Of a DNA stretch of 64,000 nucleotides, positions 41,849 to 51,186 are shown piece by piece; position 1 is the stretch's first letter; every line of letters begins with the position of its first letter. Origin of the DNA: UBA965 sp040396955 (GTDB lineage Bacteria; Chloroflexota; Chloroflexia; Chloroflexales; Roseiflexaceae); contig JBBAWX010000014.1 in assembly GCA_040396955.1 (NCBI GenBank), positions 20,349 to 84,348 on the forward strand, given 5' to 3'. Position numbers and translations under genes: made by a program. Below the pieces are notes generated by a model. That model did not search any database, was not told the origin of the DNA, and was given only the letters and a program-made list of their open reading frames with translations.

Positions 41849-42781
41849 TTATGGGAGCAACGCCTGGATATCAGGGGTGAGTTCTTCGCTTGTCAATCCA
41901 CCCTCGTAGCGTTTGACGATGACCCCGTTGCGATCGATGAGAAAGAGCCATGGTTCGGATTGCAGGCCCCAGGCGTAGTAGGCATCGGAGACACCGACTT
42001 TGCGCTCCGCATCGGTGAGCGCGCGTCCCTCGCGCATGGCCTGTTGAAATATGTCGTTTTGCTGGGCAAACGAATCACTGAAGGGAAAGCGATAAATCTC
42101 ACTGTGAATGAACGCAACGTCAGCACCAAATTGCTGTTGAAGCTGCGAAAAAACCTGCAAGCTGGGGCCACACACGGCGGTGCGACAAAACCCGGGGGTG
42201 GCAAACAAAAGGGCAACCGGGCGGTTTGCAGCGAGTGCATCACGCAGATTGACCTGGTACAGAGCAATGTTCACTTCATTGCTCGATACAAGCTGGTTGG
42301 TATCGGCGACACTGAGCGGAGTCAGGGTATCGGCGACAATGGCGGCATCACCGACTTTGGGGGCAATGGCACGATCGCTGACGGTTAATTGTAGGCGTGA
42401 CACGCTCGGCTCCGTCATACCAGCACGCAACACCTGCACTTCCACACCCCAGTTCCCAGCGTTGGGGAAATCAAACGACGCAACATAGACGGCAGCTGGC
42501 AAACCCGCACCGTAATAGGTGGCGATGGCACTTCCAAGCGGATTGGCACCGTTCGGGTCTTGGGCCAAATCAAAAAACCGCAGCGTCACTTGAGCAGTCG
42601 CATCGTTGACCGGTGAACCATCTTGAATGATGCCAATGGGGAGACGATTGGGACCGACGACCGCTTCGGTAAAAGCAAACACGGGGGTGAGGGAGGGAGA
42701 AGACGTCGCTTGACCGCACCCCACCAGCAGCGCCAGTAGCATCACAAACAACAATGCTCGCATCGACAAACGCATCATCAT
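41849..42781 (-). CDS. Lipoprotein with thioredoxin-like domain
   Basis: 310 residues. Signal peptide with lipobox LVGC, then an immunoglobulin-like segment (TPVFAFTEAVVGPNRLPIGI, VTLRFFDLA and VYVASFDFPNAGNWGVEV), and a C-terminal thioredoxin fold: RPVALLFATPGFCRTAVCGPSLQVF with a C-x4-C pair rather than CxxC, FIHSEIYRF, and GLQSEPWLFLIDRNGVIVKRY. The spacing of the cysteines resembles Sco/AhpC-like or atypical redoxins, so classic disulfide reductase activity is uncertain. Three adjacent ATGs occur; I chose the first, at 42781, next to a GGTGAAAG site. Confidence 0.82.
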   Translation of the reverse strand: MMMRLSMRALLFVMLLALLVGCGQATSSPSLTPVFAFTEAVVGPNRLPIGIIQDGSPVNDATAQVTLRFFDLAQDPNGANPLGSAIATYYGAGLPAAVYVASFDFPNAGNWGVEVQVLRAGMTEPSVSRLQLTVSDRAIAPKVGDAAIVADTLTPLSVADTNQLVSSNEVNIALYQVNLRDALAANRPVALLFATPGFCRTAVCGPSLQVFSQLQQQFGADVAFIHSEIYRFPFSDSFAQQNDIFQQAMREGRALTDAERKVGVSDAYYAWGLQSEPWLFLIDRNGVIVKRYEGGLTSEELTPDIQALLP

Positions 42782-42920
42782 ACTTTCACCAACTGTACAA
42801 ACACGATCTGCGGCTAGTGTACCGTGAAACCGGGCCGTGTGCGTGAGAATTGCATGTGAATGTCGGTATGTGCCCTGCAGTGCGGTACGACGTATCTTCC
42901 CATTTCGCACGAGTATCGTG

Positions 42921-42926
42921 TATAAT
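42921..42926 (+). promoter_or_regulatory. -10 box before the STAS operon
   Basis: Consensus TATAAT about 55 bases before the STAS gene start; no clear -35. Confidence 0.4.
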
Positions 42927-42980
42927 AGCCGTTAAGGGCAATCAGGGACCGGTTGCTGTGTTAGGAAGGGAGTATGTGCC

Positions 42981-43337
42981 ATGGAAATGGAAATTACTCA
43001 TACGCGCATGAATCGTGCTGATTTACTGGCCTTGAAAGGCCGGCTTGATGCGATGCACGCGCCTGCTCTCAAGCAGAAGATTGAGGAAATTTTCGGCGAA
43101 GGCAGATACCGCATTGTACTCGACATGAGTGAGCTCGAATACGTGGCTAGCCCCGGTTTGCGTGTCCTCATTGAGGCCCGCAAGAAGGCACGCGACTGGA
43201 AGATTACCGACCTCGAGGGTGGCGACATCCGGCTTGCAGGGCTTTCGAGTCGCATTCGTGAAGTCTTCGATTTGACCGGGTTTACATCGTTGTTTGACAT
43301 CTACGCTAACGCCACCGAGGCCGTTGGTTCTTTCTAG
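42981..43337 (+). CDS. STAS domain anti-sigma factor antagonist
   Basis: 118 residues, a single STAS domain (SpoIIAA/RsbV fold). The region VLDMSELEYVASPGLRVLIEA holds the phosphorylatable serine (S57 in the SPGL turn), where the usual sequence is S-S-x-G-L. In partner switching the unphosphorylated antagonist binds the HATPase kinase and releases its target. GGAGTATGTGCC lies before the ATG. It is the first gene of a three-gene module with the HATPase-STAS fusion and the GAF-SpoIIE phosphatase. Confidence 0.92.
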   Translation: MEMEITHTRMNRADLLALKGRLDAMHAPALKQKIEEIFGEGRYRIVLDMSELEYVASPGLRVLIEARKKARDWKITDLEGGDIRLAGLSSRIREVFDLTGFTSLFDIYANATEAVGSF

Positions 43338-43351
43338 TTGGGGTGAATGCC

Positions 43352-44104
43352 ATGCCAAGCGCTTCCTTGACTGTCCCCGCCCAACTTGACTCACTCTCCG
43401 AGATTTGTGAGTTTGTCAATTCGGCCACGCGCCAAGCCAAGATGAGTGAGCGTGAGGCATGGCAGGTACAACTTGCTGTTGATGAGGCAGCTACCAACAT
43501 CATCCAACATGCGTACGCAGAAATATCCCCAGGGACTCTGCGCATCTCATGGGAGATATCGGCCGGGGAGTTGATTTTCGTGTTGGTAGACCACGGCAAA
43601 CCGTTTGACCCCGATACGGTGCCCACACCCGACATCAATTCTTCGTTTGAGGATCGTCAGGGTGGTGGGTTAGGCATTTACATGATGAAAAAGCTCATGG
43701 ACACGGTCTCGTACACCTTCGGTGATGACGGCAACATGCTCACCTTACGCAAGCGCTTTGCCGAGGCAGAGGTCGTCGACCTACAGCGCTTTGTCGTCGC
43801 AGGGCGTCTCGACGCGCGAGGCACGCTTTCGGCACTGACGGCGGTCAACAGTGCCGTGGGTGCGGGGGCCCGCATGTTGATGCTCGACATGCAACAGGTG
43901 AGTTTTTTGAGTAGTAGCGGGCTTCGTGCATTATTGCTCATCCGACGCGAAATCAACGAGCGCCGTGGCGTGTTGATGCTCGTCGATCTCCAACCGCAGG
44001 TGGAGGAAGTCTTCACGATGACCGGTTTTGCCCAAATTTTCGAGATTTACCGCACCAGCAACGATGCACTGACGGCACTGCAGGCGCGCGGAGATCAGGG
44101 ATAA
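43352..44104 (+). CDS. HATPase (RsbW-like) fused to a STAS domain
   Basis: 250 residues. The N-terminal 145 residues are a GHKL ATPase of the anti-sigma kinase type: N box LAVDEAATNIIQHAY, G1 box VDHGKPFDP and G2 box GGGLGIYMMKKL. Residues 150-250 form a STAS domain (VAGRLDARGTLSALTAVNSAV, VSFLSSSGLRALLLI) with the conserved serine. Kinase and antagonist, normally separate proteins, are thus in one chain. The start at 43352 has GGGGTGA upstream; an in-frame GTG three codons earlier is less likely. Confidence 0.9.
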   Translation: MPSASLTVPAQLDSLSEICEFVNSATRQAKMSEREAWQVQLAVDEAATNIIQHAYAEISPGTLRISWEISAGELIFVLVDHGKPFDPDTVPTPDINSSFEDRQGGGLGIYMMKKLMDTVSYTFGDDGNMLTLRKRFAEAEVVDLQRFVVAGRLDARGTLSALTAVNSAVGAGARMLMLDMQQVSFLSSSGLRALLLIRREINERRGVLMLVDLQPQVEEVFTMTGFAQIFEIYRTSNDALTALQARGDQG

Positions 44105-44155
44105 TTTCCCCGTATTATTTCTTTCCAGATTGCCAACGGATAAGAGAGGCTGATA

Positions 44156-47095
44156 GTGAAGCGTGAGCATTGGCTCATCGTCTACAGTATCGGTGTCGGC
44201 GTACCGGGTTGGGCATGGTTGTGCTTCAACGCCCACATCCCCACCATTCCCCTCTGGCACATCGCAATCTTCATCATTGCGGCTCTGTGTATTGAGTTTT
44301 GGAGTGTACGGATAGCGCCCGCAGATCCCCACACATTCGCAGGTGCGATTTTTCTTGGTGTGGCGATTGCAACAGACGCCTGGACCGGAGCATTTACGGC
44401 AGCCATCGTTGCGATGGTTGTGGGTGTCGTGTTGCCAATTATCGACAAACGACCACTCGACATCTCCACACTGGGCATCCGTCCACTCGCACGAGCGAGC
44501 GTCCGCATCATGGCAATTGCGTGTGGAGGATGGCTGGCGGGTCTTGCACCTGGCTGGGTTGGCATCGCACTTCAGATAAGTATCTACCCACTGTTCATCA
44601 TTACCAATCGCTGGCTACGCATCCAGCTCCAACACGGCTCCGAGATGGTGCAGCGGTGGTGGCAACGAAGCGCACTCTACATCTGGTCGATCGAGATTAT
44701 CCCACTCATCCTCGCTCCCGTCATTACCATCATGTACACGACCACGCCCATCTGGTACTCGGTTATCATCTTGGTTGCGCTGAGTGTGGTCAGCGTTGTC
44801 ATCAGGCAGTTCATCGTCAATTTGCGCGCCCAAAAAGAATTCAACAACACACTGACGATTGTCAATGCGGCTAGTCGTGCTATTATCAACGCCGATCTTG
44901 ATGTCAACGCCCTCTGCCAACTCATTTATGCGGAAGCCAGCAAAATTCTTGACACGTCGTCATTCCACTTGGGAATTTTCGAGCCCAACACTGACCGATT
45001 CACGCTCATGGTGCGCATCCAAGATCAGCAGTGGCAAGAATCGATGACGTACGAAGTACCAATGGGCGACGGTATTATTGGCTGGATGCGCCAGAGCATG
45101 AAGCCGTTGTTGGTGTTTGATTTTTTGAAGGAAATGGACCGCTTGCCGGCACGTCCCCGCTACCAGAGTGACAAACCACCGCGCTCGGGGATTTTTATCC
45201 CGCTGGTACATCAAAACACGGTGATTGGCACGATTTCGGTGCAAAGCCTCAAACCGAACGCATTTACACATGCAGATTGTGAGATATTGACACAGATTGC
45301 GAATCAGGTGGCGGTCGCCATTGTCAAAGCGCGTACATTCCAAGATGCACGGACCCGGGCCCTGCAGCTACAGGCCATCCAAGACTTTAGTGCGCATTTG
45401 TCGCAACCACGCGACCCCGACGAGCTGATTGGTGAGGTATTGCGCCTCATCAGGCAGTACTTCGGATACCACCCAATACACTACATCGGGTTGGATGCCA
45501 AGGGAGAGCCACGATTGCGCTTGAGCACGGCGGAGAGTGCAGGGCATCGACGCATGCATCAACTCTTGACCGACGCTGATCACGGAATTATCCGCGACGT
45601 GATTCGCACGCGTAAAATCGTTCTTTCTAACGACGTCCACGCCAATCCGCACTACCTCGAAGATGACCCTGACACCCAGAGTGAGCTGGCAGTACCAATC
45701 CGGTTTGCGAACGAACTGGTGGGGGTCCTTGATGTGCAGAGTGCCGAACGCTGGCACTTTCAAGAGACCGATGTCTTTGTGATGCAATCCTTGGCCGACC
45801 AGATTGGGCTTGCCCTAGAGCGGGCTCGGGTCTTTAGTGCTCAACGCGAAGAGGCGTGGCGCCTCAATGTGCTGTTGCAGGCTGCCGAAGAACTCAACCG
45901 CACCATTGATGCGGCCGACGTGATTGCGACAGCGGCGCGCCTCCCGTTGCGCCTCCTCGATTGTCGGCGGAGCTGTTATTTGCGTTGGGACCAAGCGACG
46001 CATACGTTGACGGTCACTGCGACTGCCGGGCTCACACCCAACGAAGAAGAGCAACTCATCGGTCAGGTCTACCCGGAGAGCCTCTTTCAGCTCCCCACGA
46101 TTACGCCCATCAACGTGCAACTCATCGAAATGGCGGGCGACACTGGGTTTATTCAGGCCTTTACCCACAAGCGCCTCCTCATGCTCGTCACACGTGGGCG
46201 TAGCACCACTCCAGGGATATTGTTGGCAGATTTTGACCTCGCTGAGCGTAACTTTGGAGAGCGTGAACAGCACTTGTTCAACGGCTTAGCCGGGCAAATC
46301 GGCGCCGCCATCGAGAATGCGTTGCTTGAGCAAGAAGCCGATAACGCGGCACTCCTCGAGGAAGAAATTCGCCTTGCCCGCGACATTCAGACGTCGCTAT
46401 TGCCTGATACGGCTCCACACATTACGGGATGGCACATCAAGGCACACTGGCGGGCGGCGCGCGTGATTGGTGGAGATTTTTATGACTACTGGCCACTCAA
46501 AGGTCCCAATGGTGCGCAACTCCTCGGCTTTGTCATCGCCGATGTCAGCGACAAGGGTATGGCGGCGGCGTTGTTCATGACGTTGTCACGGAGCTTGGTG
46601 CGGGCGGCCGCCCTCGATGGCTCCGACCCGGCCGTGGCCCTGATGCGCGCCAACCGGTGGATTACGCGTGACTCCGAATCAGGCATGTTTGTGACTATTT
46701 TTTATGGCATTATTGACGTGAGCACTGGCGTGCTCCACTACAGTTGTGCGGGGCACAATCCCCCCCTGCTCATGCGTGCCGATGGCACCTATGAGCAACT
46801 CCGATCACCTGGCATGGCGATTGGTGTCATTGAAGAAATTCGTCTGCATACGCAGACCACTACCGTTGCGGCCGGCGATGTGCTTGTCTGCTACACCGAT
46901 GGCGTGACCGAATCGTTTGACGAACACGACACCATCTACGGCGTAGAGCGACTGGTACAGGTGGTGCAACGCACTCAACAGCACACCGCGGAGGCAATTG
47001 TCACCACCATTGCCAACGATGTGACGGCCTTTAGTGATGGGCGCATCTACGACGACGTCACCTTGCTTGTCATCCAACGCGACCAGCACCAATAA
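44156..47095 (+). CDS. Membrane GAF-GAF-GAF-SpoIIE (PP2C-type) phosphatase
   Basis: 979 residues. About six membrane helices occupy residues 1-220, then three GAF-like domains (roughly 235-385, 395-545, 560-715) and a coiled linker. A SpoIIE domain follows (about 740-978) with metal motifs GGDFYDYW, IADVSDKGMAAALFM, CAGHNPP, CYTDGVTESF and YDDVTLLV. Such phosphatases dephosphorylate STAS antagonists in response to ligands sensed by GAF. Begins with GTG after an AGAGAGG site. Partners are the two genes just upstream; no sigma factor is encoded nearby, so the target may be elsewhere or not be a sigma factor. Confidence 0.93.
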   Translation: MKREHWLIVYSIGVGVPGWAWLCFNAHIPTIPLWHIAIFIIAALCIEFWSVRIAPADPHTFAGAIFLGVAIATDAWTGAFTAAIVAMVVGVVLPIIDKRPLDISTLGIRPLARASVRIMAIACGGWLAGLAPGWVGIALQISIYPLFIITNRWLRIQLQHGSEMVQRWWQRSALYIWSIEIIPLILAPVITIMYTTTPIWYSVIILVALSVVSVVIRQFIVNLRAQKEFNNTLTIVNAASRAIINADLDVNALCQLIYAEASKILDTSSFHLGIFEPNTDRFTLMVRIQDQQWQESMTYEVPMGDGIIGWMRQSMKPLLVFDFLKEMDRLPARPRYQSDKPPRSGIFIPLVHQNTVIGTISVQSLKPNAFTHADCEILTQIANQVAVAIVKARTFQDARTRALQLQAIQDFSAHLSQPRDPDELIGEVLRLIRQYFGYHPIHYIGLDAKGEPRLRLSTAESAGHRRMHQLLTDADHGIIRDVIRTRKIVLSNDVHANPHYLEDDPDTQSELAVPIRFANELVGVLDVQSAERWHFQETDVFVMQSLADQIGLALERARVFSAQREEAWRLNVLLQAAEELNRTIDAADVIATAARLPLRLLDCRRSCYLRWDQATHTLTVTATAGLTPNEEEQLIGQVYPESLFQLPTITPINVQLIEMAGDTGFIQAFTHKRLLMLVTRGRSTTPGILLADFDLAERNFGEREQHLFNGLAGQIGAAIENALLEQEADNAALLEEEIRLARDIQTSLLPDTAPHITGWHIKAHWRAARVIGGDFYDYWPLKGPNGAQLLGFVIADVSDKGMAAALFMTLSRSLVRAAALDGSDPAVALMRANRWITRDSESGMFVTIFYGIIDVSTGVLHYSCAGHNPPLLMRADGTYEQLRSPGMAIGVIEEIRLHTQTTTVAAGDVLVCYTDGVTESFDEHDTIYGVERLVQVVQRTQQHTAEAIVTTIANDVTAFSDGRIYDDVTLLVIQRDQHQ

Positions 47096-47125
47096 CCCCG
47101 GAACGTCACACCAGGGCATGGACTC

Positions 47126-47134
47126 TGGTATAGT
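47126..47134 (+). promoter_or_regulatory. Extended -10 box before the yczE-like gene
   Basis: TGGTATAGT, 51 bases before the start codon. Confidence 0.4.
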
Positions 47135-47184
47135 AAAAGGCACGCTTTCTCATGCGCCGCCACAGGCGGTGAAAGGGTCTTTGG

Positions 47185-47865
47185 ATGCGCAAGTTTTTGA
47201 CGCCGTCCCGCACCGTGCCACACACCGCTTGGACCGCCTCGTCACGCTGGGATTTTGCACCGAATCGCCTACTGATTCTCGTTTTTGGGTTGACGTTGTT
47301 TGGATTTGGCGACGCCCTCATCATCCTCTCCAATCTCGGGAATTCACCGTGGGCCGTGCTTGCTGAGGGTATTAGCAAGATTGCCCAGATTAGCATTGGT
47401 TGGAGTACCTTTGCCATTGGCATTGTCGTGTTGTCGCTCTGGTTTCCCCTCAAAGAGCGCGTCGGCTTGGGAACAGTGGCCAACATTGTGGTCATCTCGT
47501 ACGTGGTGCAACTGACGATGAGCTTTATTCCACGCCAAAGTGATTTGGGCATTGGGCTGGTATTTGTCATCCTTGGTATCATCTTTGAGGGGCTTGGCTC
47601 GGCCATCTACATCACGTGTGGATTGGGAGCAGGGCCGCGGCAAGGCCTGATGACGGCCCTCAACCGCATCACGGGCGTACGAGTAAGCCGTATCGCCACC
47701 TCCATCGAAGTCACCGTGTGCATCATCGGTATCTTGCTAGGGGGACGATTTGGTGTGGGTACTATTATGTTCGCGTTATTGATCGGTCAAGCTGTAGCCT
47801 ACGGCTTTGGGATTGTGTCACAATTCCGTGCACATGCACCAATTCACACTGAAAAAATAGAGTGA
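47185..47865 (+). CDS. YczE/YyaS/YitT family membrane protein
   Basis: 226 residues with five hydrophobic segments (LLILVFGLTLFGFGDALII, STFAIGIVVLSLWF, TVANIVVISYVVQL, LGIGLVFVILGIIFEGLGSA, TVCIIGILLGGRFGVGTIMF). The motifs LGNSPWAVLAEGIS and GLGAGPRQGLMTAL are the marks of the YczE family, whose Bacillus member is needed for surfactin production; the mechanism is unknown. An AAAGGG site precedes the ATG. It is a single gene with its own promoter box. Confidence 0.85.
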   Translation: MRKFLTPSRTVPHTAWTASSRWDFAPNRLLILVFGLTLFGFGDALIILSNLGNSPWAVLAEGISKIAQISIGWSTFAIGIVVLSLWFPLKERVGLGTVANIVVISYVVQLTMSFIPRQSDLGIGLVFVILGIIFEGLGSAIYITCGLGAGPRQGLMTALNRITGVRVSRIATSIEVTVCIIGILLGGRFGVGTIMFALLIGQAVAYGFGIVSQFRAHAPIHTEKIE

Positions 47866-48630
47866 GCCCGGATTAATTTGAAACGTTGCACACGCACAGC
47901 GACGCTGAAGGCTTGAACAGCATCCAGATTAAGCTGACTGTTGCCGATTTCGACGCACCGACGATGTCGTGGCAATAGAATATCCTTTGCCACAATATTG
48001 GGTCGTAGATGCGTGCACCGCATGACAATAAACATTCGCCGCACCGTGTGTCACAATGATGTGCGATTCGTTTGCCACGGAGCTACAATTGCTAAGCAGG
48101 ATGATCCCAAATATCAATATACATCGACCACACTCACATCACAACGTCGTATATGAGTCAACATACACAACATCAGGACGCCGGCGTCATCACAAATGGA
48201 ATCTTATTTCCCACCAAAGTACTGATTCACCATGTGCCGCCCTCAGAGTAGGCAGACCAGCGAACGTTTTTACAACGCTGTACGCGGATACGACGGCACA
48301 CCTGCAACAACCTGCAAGTAGTGGATGGTGCCAGCATACAGACAGTCAATCTGGCATGGGTGACATCCTGTCACGCATTGCGTGCAGTTGTTGATTGCAT
48401 CATTGGCGGCCCATCACCTGATATATCGCATGTACTAACATGAATTATCATGTGCGTCAACGGAAAATCTAGGTGATAGTGACAGTGTGATGCCTCGCCT
48501 CACATCACTTCGCAGGGTTCATAAAATGCCCTGCAGGATGACCTGGATACAGCACATACGTTGGCATGCGATATAGAGTATGATATACAAGTAACACCGT
48601 GATACCGACTTAAAGGGTCAGAAATACCGT
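47866..48630. other. 765-base AT-richer intergenic region
   Basis: No supported gene. Short frames on both strands show no family resemblance. A GCAGGG/CCCTGC hairpin lies at about 48512-48534 and a promoter at 48561-48589 reads into the following membrane protein gene. Possibly remnant sequence of a transferred segment. Confidence 0.5.
48561..48589 (+). promoter_or_regulatory. Promoter before the orphan membrane protein gene
   Basis: TTGGCA (48561-48566), a 17-base spacer and TATACA (48584-48589), 42 bases before the ATG. Confidence 0.5.
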
Positions 48631-49872
48631 ATGCCTTCAAGAATTCTTGCCACATTGTGCGTCGCTCTTGCAATTGTGAGCGTCGCCTTGGTGTTATACA
48701 TCAACGGCACGTTTTTTTACATGATTGCGACCAAACAGATGGCATCAGATATGGCATCGCATATTATTGATGCCAAGTTGGTTGTTGAAAACAAGGTAGA
48801 AGTAATCTATAAAGTAAGTATCGGCTCAAAAGTAAATATCAGTAGCAAAAAAGAACCTGGTCGCTATCGTCCACAACCCCACCCTGTCTTTCATTATGCG
48901 TTAATAACTGTCAAGCGACTCTTGAATCTGTATTCGTATGAGATGGCCTGGTGGTACACCATGATGGCCTCACAAATCATCACACTAGCACTTACTACGT
49001 ATCTTGTACAACTCGGTATTACCAAGATTCGTTTACGGTGGTGTATATCAACCATTTTCGGCAGTATGCTCCTGATTTCCTCATCAATCTATATCCCATG
49101 GTACTCACCAAACATGTATGTGGGCTATTTGAATGGAAACATCTATCATAATTCAACGAGTATTATTGCAAAACCCATTGCCTATCTCACCATGATTACC
49201 ATGACAACATGGCTCAACAAACCGGTACACGTACCACACACTCGCTTTGTCATCCTAACAAGTATCATGGTGGTCATTAGTGCGTTAGCAAAACCAAATA
49301 TTCCATTAGCAATCATCCCAGCCTGGACATTACTGATTGGTTTCTGGTGGAGTACAGATCAATCCCGCGGTTGGCGCCACTATGTCATCTACCTCATACC
49401 AGTGTTCATGGTTGCCTTGGTGATGTTTTGGCAAGCACAGATTCGGTTTGACGCAAGTAACACGTATGGCATTTCTTGGTGGTACGTCGCACAAAGCACG
49501 ACACCCAACCCATTGATTTCGTTGTGCCTCACAGTCGCATTTCCTATCAGTATGATGGTTTTTTATCCTCACATCCGACAAGAAAAACTCTTTCAACTTA
49601 CTTTTGTATCTTTTGTAGTGGCAGTGTTCACGTATTGGCTGATGTACGAAACACGAAATCCATTCCACAATAATTTCAGCTGGGGGGCGCGTATCATGGG
49701 AAGTGCGCTTTTTGCATTGGCGTGTGCACACCTCCTCAACGCATATCATCACATTACTACTAAAGGAGATATCGTACGATTTAGTCTTGCAACGAGTATC
49801 TTTACGGCACATATTTTGTCTGGAATCCTCTATACCATCCAAGTCTATCAGTCCAAATACCCATTTATTTGA
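48631..49872 (+). CDS. Polytopic membrane protein of unknown function, low G+C
   Basis: 413 residues with about nine or ten hydrophobic segments and a signal-anchor-like N-terminus. The first extracytoplasmic stretch (VNISSKKEPGRYRPQPHPVF) is basic; later loops hold YSPNMYVGYLNGNIYHNST and YETRNPFHNNFSW. The shape resembles GT-C or other lipid-sugar handling membrane enzymes, but I find no diagnostic motif. Base composition differs from neighbours: 21 of 60 bases are G or C in 49141-49200 against 37 of 60 in 52561-52620. That and the isolated position suggest horizontal acquisition. AAAGGG lies upstream of the ATG. Confidence 0.75.
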   Translation: MPSRILATLCVALAIVSVALVLYINGTFFYMIATKQMASDMASHIIDAKLVVENKVEVIYKVSIGSKVNISSKKEPGRYRPQPHPVFHYALITVKRLLNLYSYEMAWWYTMMASQIITLALTTYLVQLGITKIRLRWCISTIFGSMLLISSSIYIPWYSPNMYVGYLNGNIYHNSTSIIAKPIAYLTMITMTTWLNKPVHVPHTRFVILTSIMVVISALAKPNIPLAIIPAWTLLIGFWWSTDQSRGWRHYVIYLIPVFMVALVMFWQAQIRFDASNTYGISWWYVAQSTTPNPLISLCLTVAFPISMMVFYPHIRQEKLFQLTFVSFVVAVFTYWLMYETRNPFHNNFSWGARIMGSALFALACAHLLNAYHHITTKGDIVRFSLATSIFTAHILSGILYTIQVYQSKYPFI

Positions 49873-49917
49873 TCGACGTGGTGTCTACACTAGTGGTTGA
49901 TCATCCGATTGCATCAA

Positions 49918-49973
49918 ACACACCCACACACTGCTACTAGATGACGATACATGATAGCAGAATGCGGGTGTGT
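49918..49973. terminator. Large hairpin between convergent genes
   Basis: Outer arms ACACACCC/GGGTGTGT and inner arms CTGCTA/TAGCAG, separated by a symmetrical 5-base internal loop, with an 18-base apical loop. It lies between the membrane protein gene (plus) and the VWA gene (minus). Confidence 0.6.
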
Positions 49974-49986
49974 GATGAAACAATTG

Positions 49987-51186
49987 TTATGTAGACAAAG
50001 TCGGTACTGGTATGCGCCGCTGTTGACGTTCACGCCGCGTATTACCGAGCGTCGCAAGCATGCTCCCGAGTTGCGACACACTGTGCAGGTTATGAACAGG
50101 CAAAAAGTCATCGATGAACGGGAGTGCGGCCTGCATGCCCTGGGTAAGTGGTTGATACCGCGGATTCCCCAACAGTGGATTGAGCCAAATCAGGCGGTGG
50201 CAAGAGCGTTGCAACCGCGCCATTTCACGCGACAAGAGCTGAGGATCACCACGATCCCAGCCATCACTAATCACCAACACCACCGGGCCTCGTGACATGA
50301 CTCGACGTGACCAGTGCACGTTGAAATCACGGATGGTGGTGCCAATGCGTGTGCCACCCGACCAATCAAGAACTTGTTTGCTGACCAACGAAACCGCATC
50401 ATCGACGTCTTTGGAGCGGAGCAGACGAGTAATTCGGGTCAATCGGGTCCCAAATACGAACGTCTCGACCTGCCCAATACCGTCACTGAGGGTATGCACG
50501 AAGTGCAACAACATGCGGCTATAGCGATCCATGGACCCACTGATGTCGCAGAGTACGACCAGTGGGCGGCGGCGATACCGTGGTCGGCGGTAGGTGAGCC
50601 GGAGTGGCTCACCAGCAAAGCGCATGCTCGTGCGCATCATCTGACGCAAATCAAGGCTACCACGGCGTTTGCTGACGCGTTTGCGCCGGGTGCGTCGCAT
50701 GGCAGGTCGCCAGTGCATACGCCGCATCATGTCACGCGCCTGTTGCACTTCTTCGTAGCTAAAACTGCCAAAATCGCGGGTGCGCAGTGTTTCACTGGCG
50801 CTATATGCCAGCGTCACCCCAACCTTTTGTTCTTCGCTTTCGTCATCACCCGATGAATCCTCGGGCGGAGCCGTGGGTTTGCGTCGGGGCACCCGCAATG
50901 GGCGCTGGGGGACACGTACCACTGGGATGGCCAGCTGAGCCGGATCAAAATCAGAGAGTGGACGAAAGTAAAAAGCGAAGGCGGTTTCGAAGAGCGGAAT
51001 GTCTTCGGGTTTGGTAATCAGCGTACACAATGCCGCGTCATGGAGCGCCATGCGATCGGTGATGGGGACTTCGGTCAGTGCCCGACAAAAATCAACCGTC
51101 TGCCCAGCCCCTACCTTGATATCCATGCTACGGAGCAAATGCACAAAGCCCACCAAGTGCTCATTGATGTGATGATCCATCGTCAT
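49987..51186 (-). CDS. CoxE-like VWA domain protein
   Basis: 399 residues. A helical N-terminal part (SMDIKVGAGQTVDFCRAL) is followed by an Arg-rich basic segment (MRRTRRKRVSKRRGSLDLRQ) and a VWA domain with a MIDAS DISGSMDRYSRMLL, a distal threonine in GGTRIGTTI, and VLVISDGWDRGD. CoxE-type proteins act with MoxR ATPases in metal centre assembly or protein maturation, as in CO dehydrogenase loci. The start overlaps the MoxR stop by four bases (ATGA). No substrate enzyme is encoded next to the pair. Confidence 0.9.
   Translation of the reverse strand: MTMDHHINEHLVGFVHLLRSMDIKVGAGQTVDFCRALTEVPITDRMALHDAALCTLITKPEDIPLFETAFAFYFRPLSDFDPAQLAIPVVRVPQRPLRVPRRKPTAPPEDSSGDDESEEQKVGVTLAYSASETLRTRDFGSFSYEEVQQARDMMRRMHWRPAMRRTRRKRVSKRRGSLDLRQMMRTSMRFAGEPLRLTYRRPRYRRRPLVVLCDISGSMDRYSRMLLHFVHTLSDGIGQVETFVFGTRLTRITRLLRSKDVDDAVSLVSKQVLDWSGGTRIGTTIRDFNVHWSRRVMSRGPVVLVISDGWDRGDPQLLSREMARLQRSCHRLIWLNPLLGNPRYQPLTQGMQAALPFIDDFLPVHNLHSVSQLGSMLATLGNTRRERQQRRIPVPTLST

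Noticed and set aside
47844..48117. Two overlapping minus-strand small frames resembling one broken gene
   Set aside because: One runs into the 3' end of the yczE-like gene, no ribosome site or family signature is visible, and the apparent joining frame is arbitrary.
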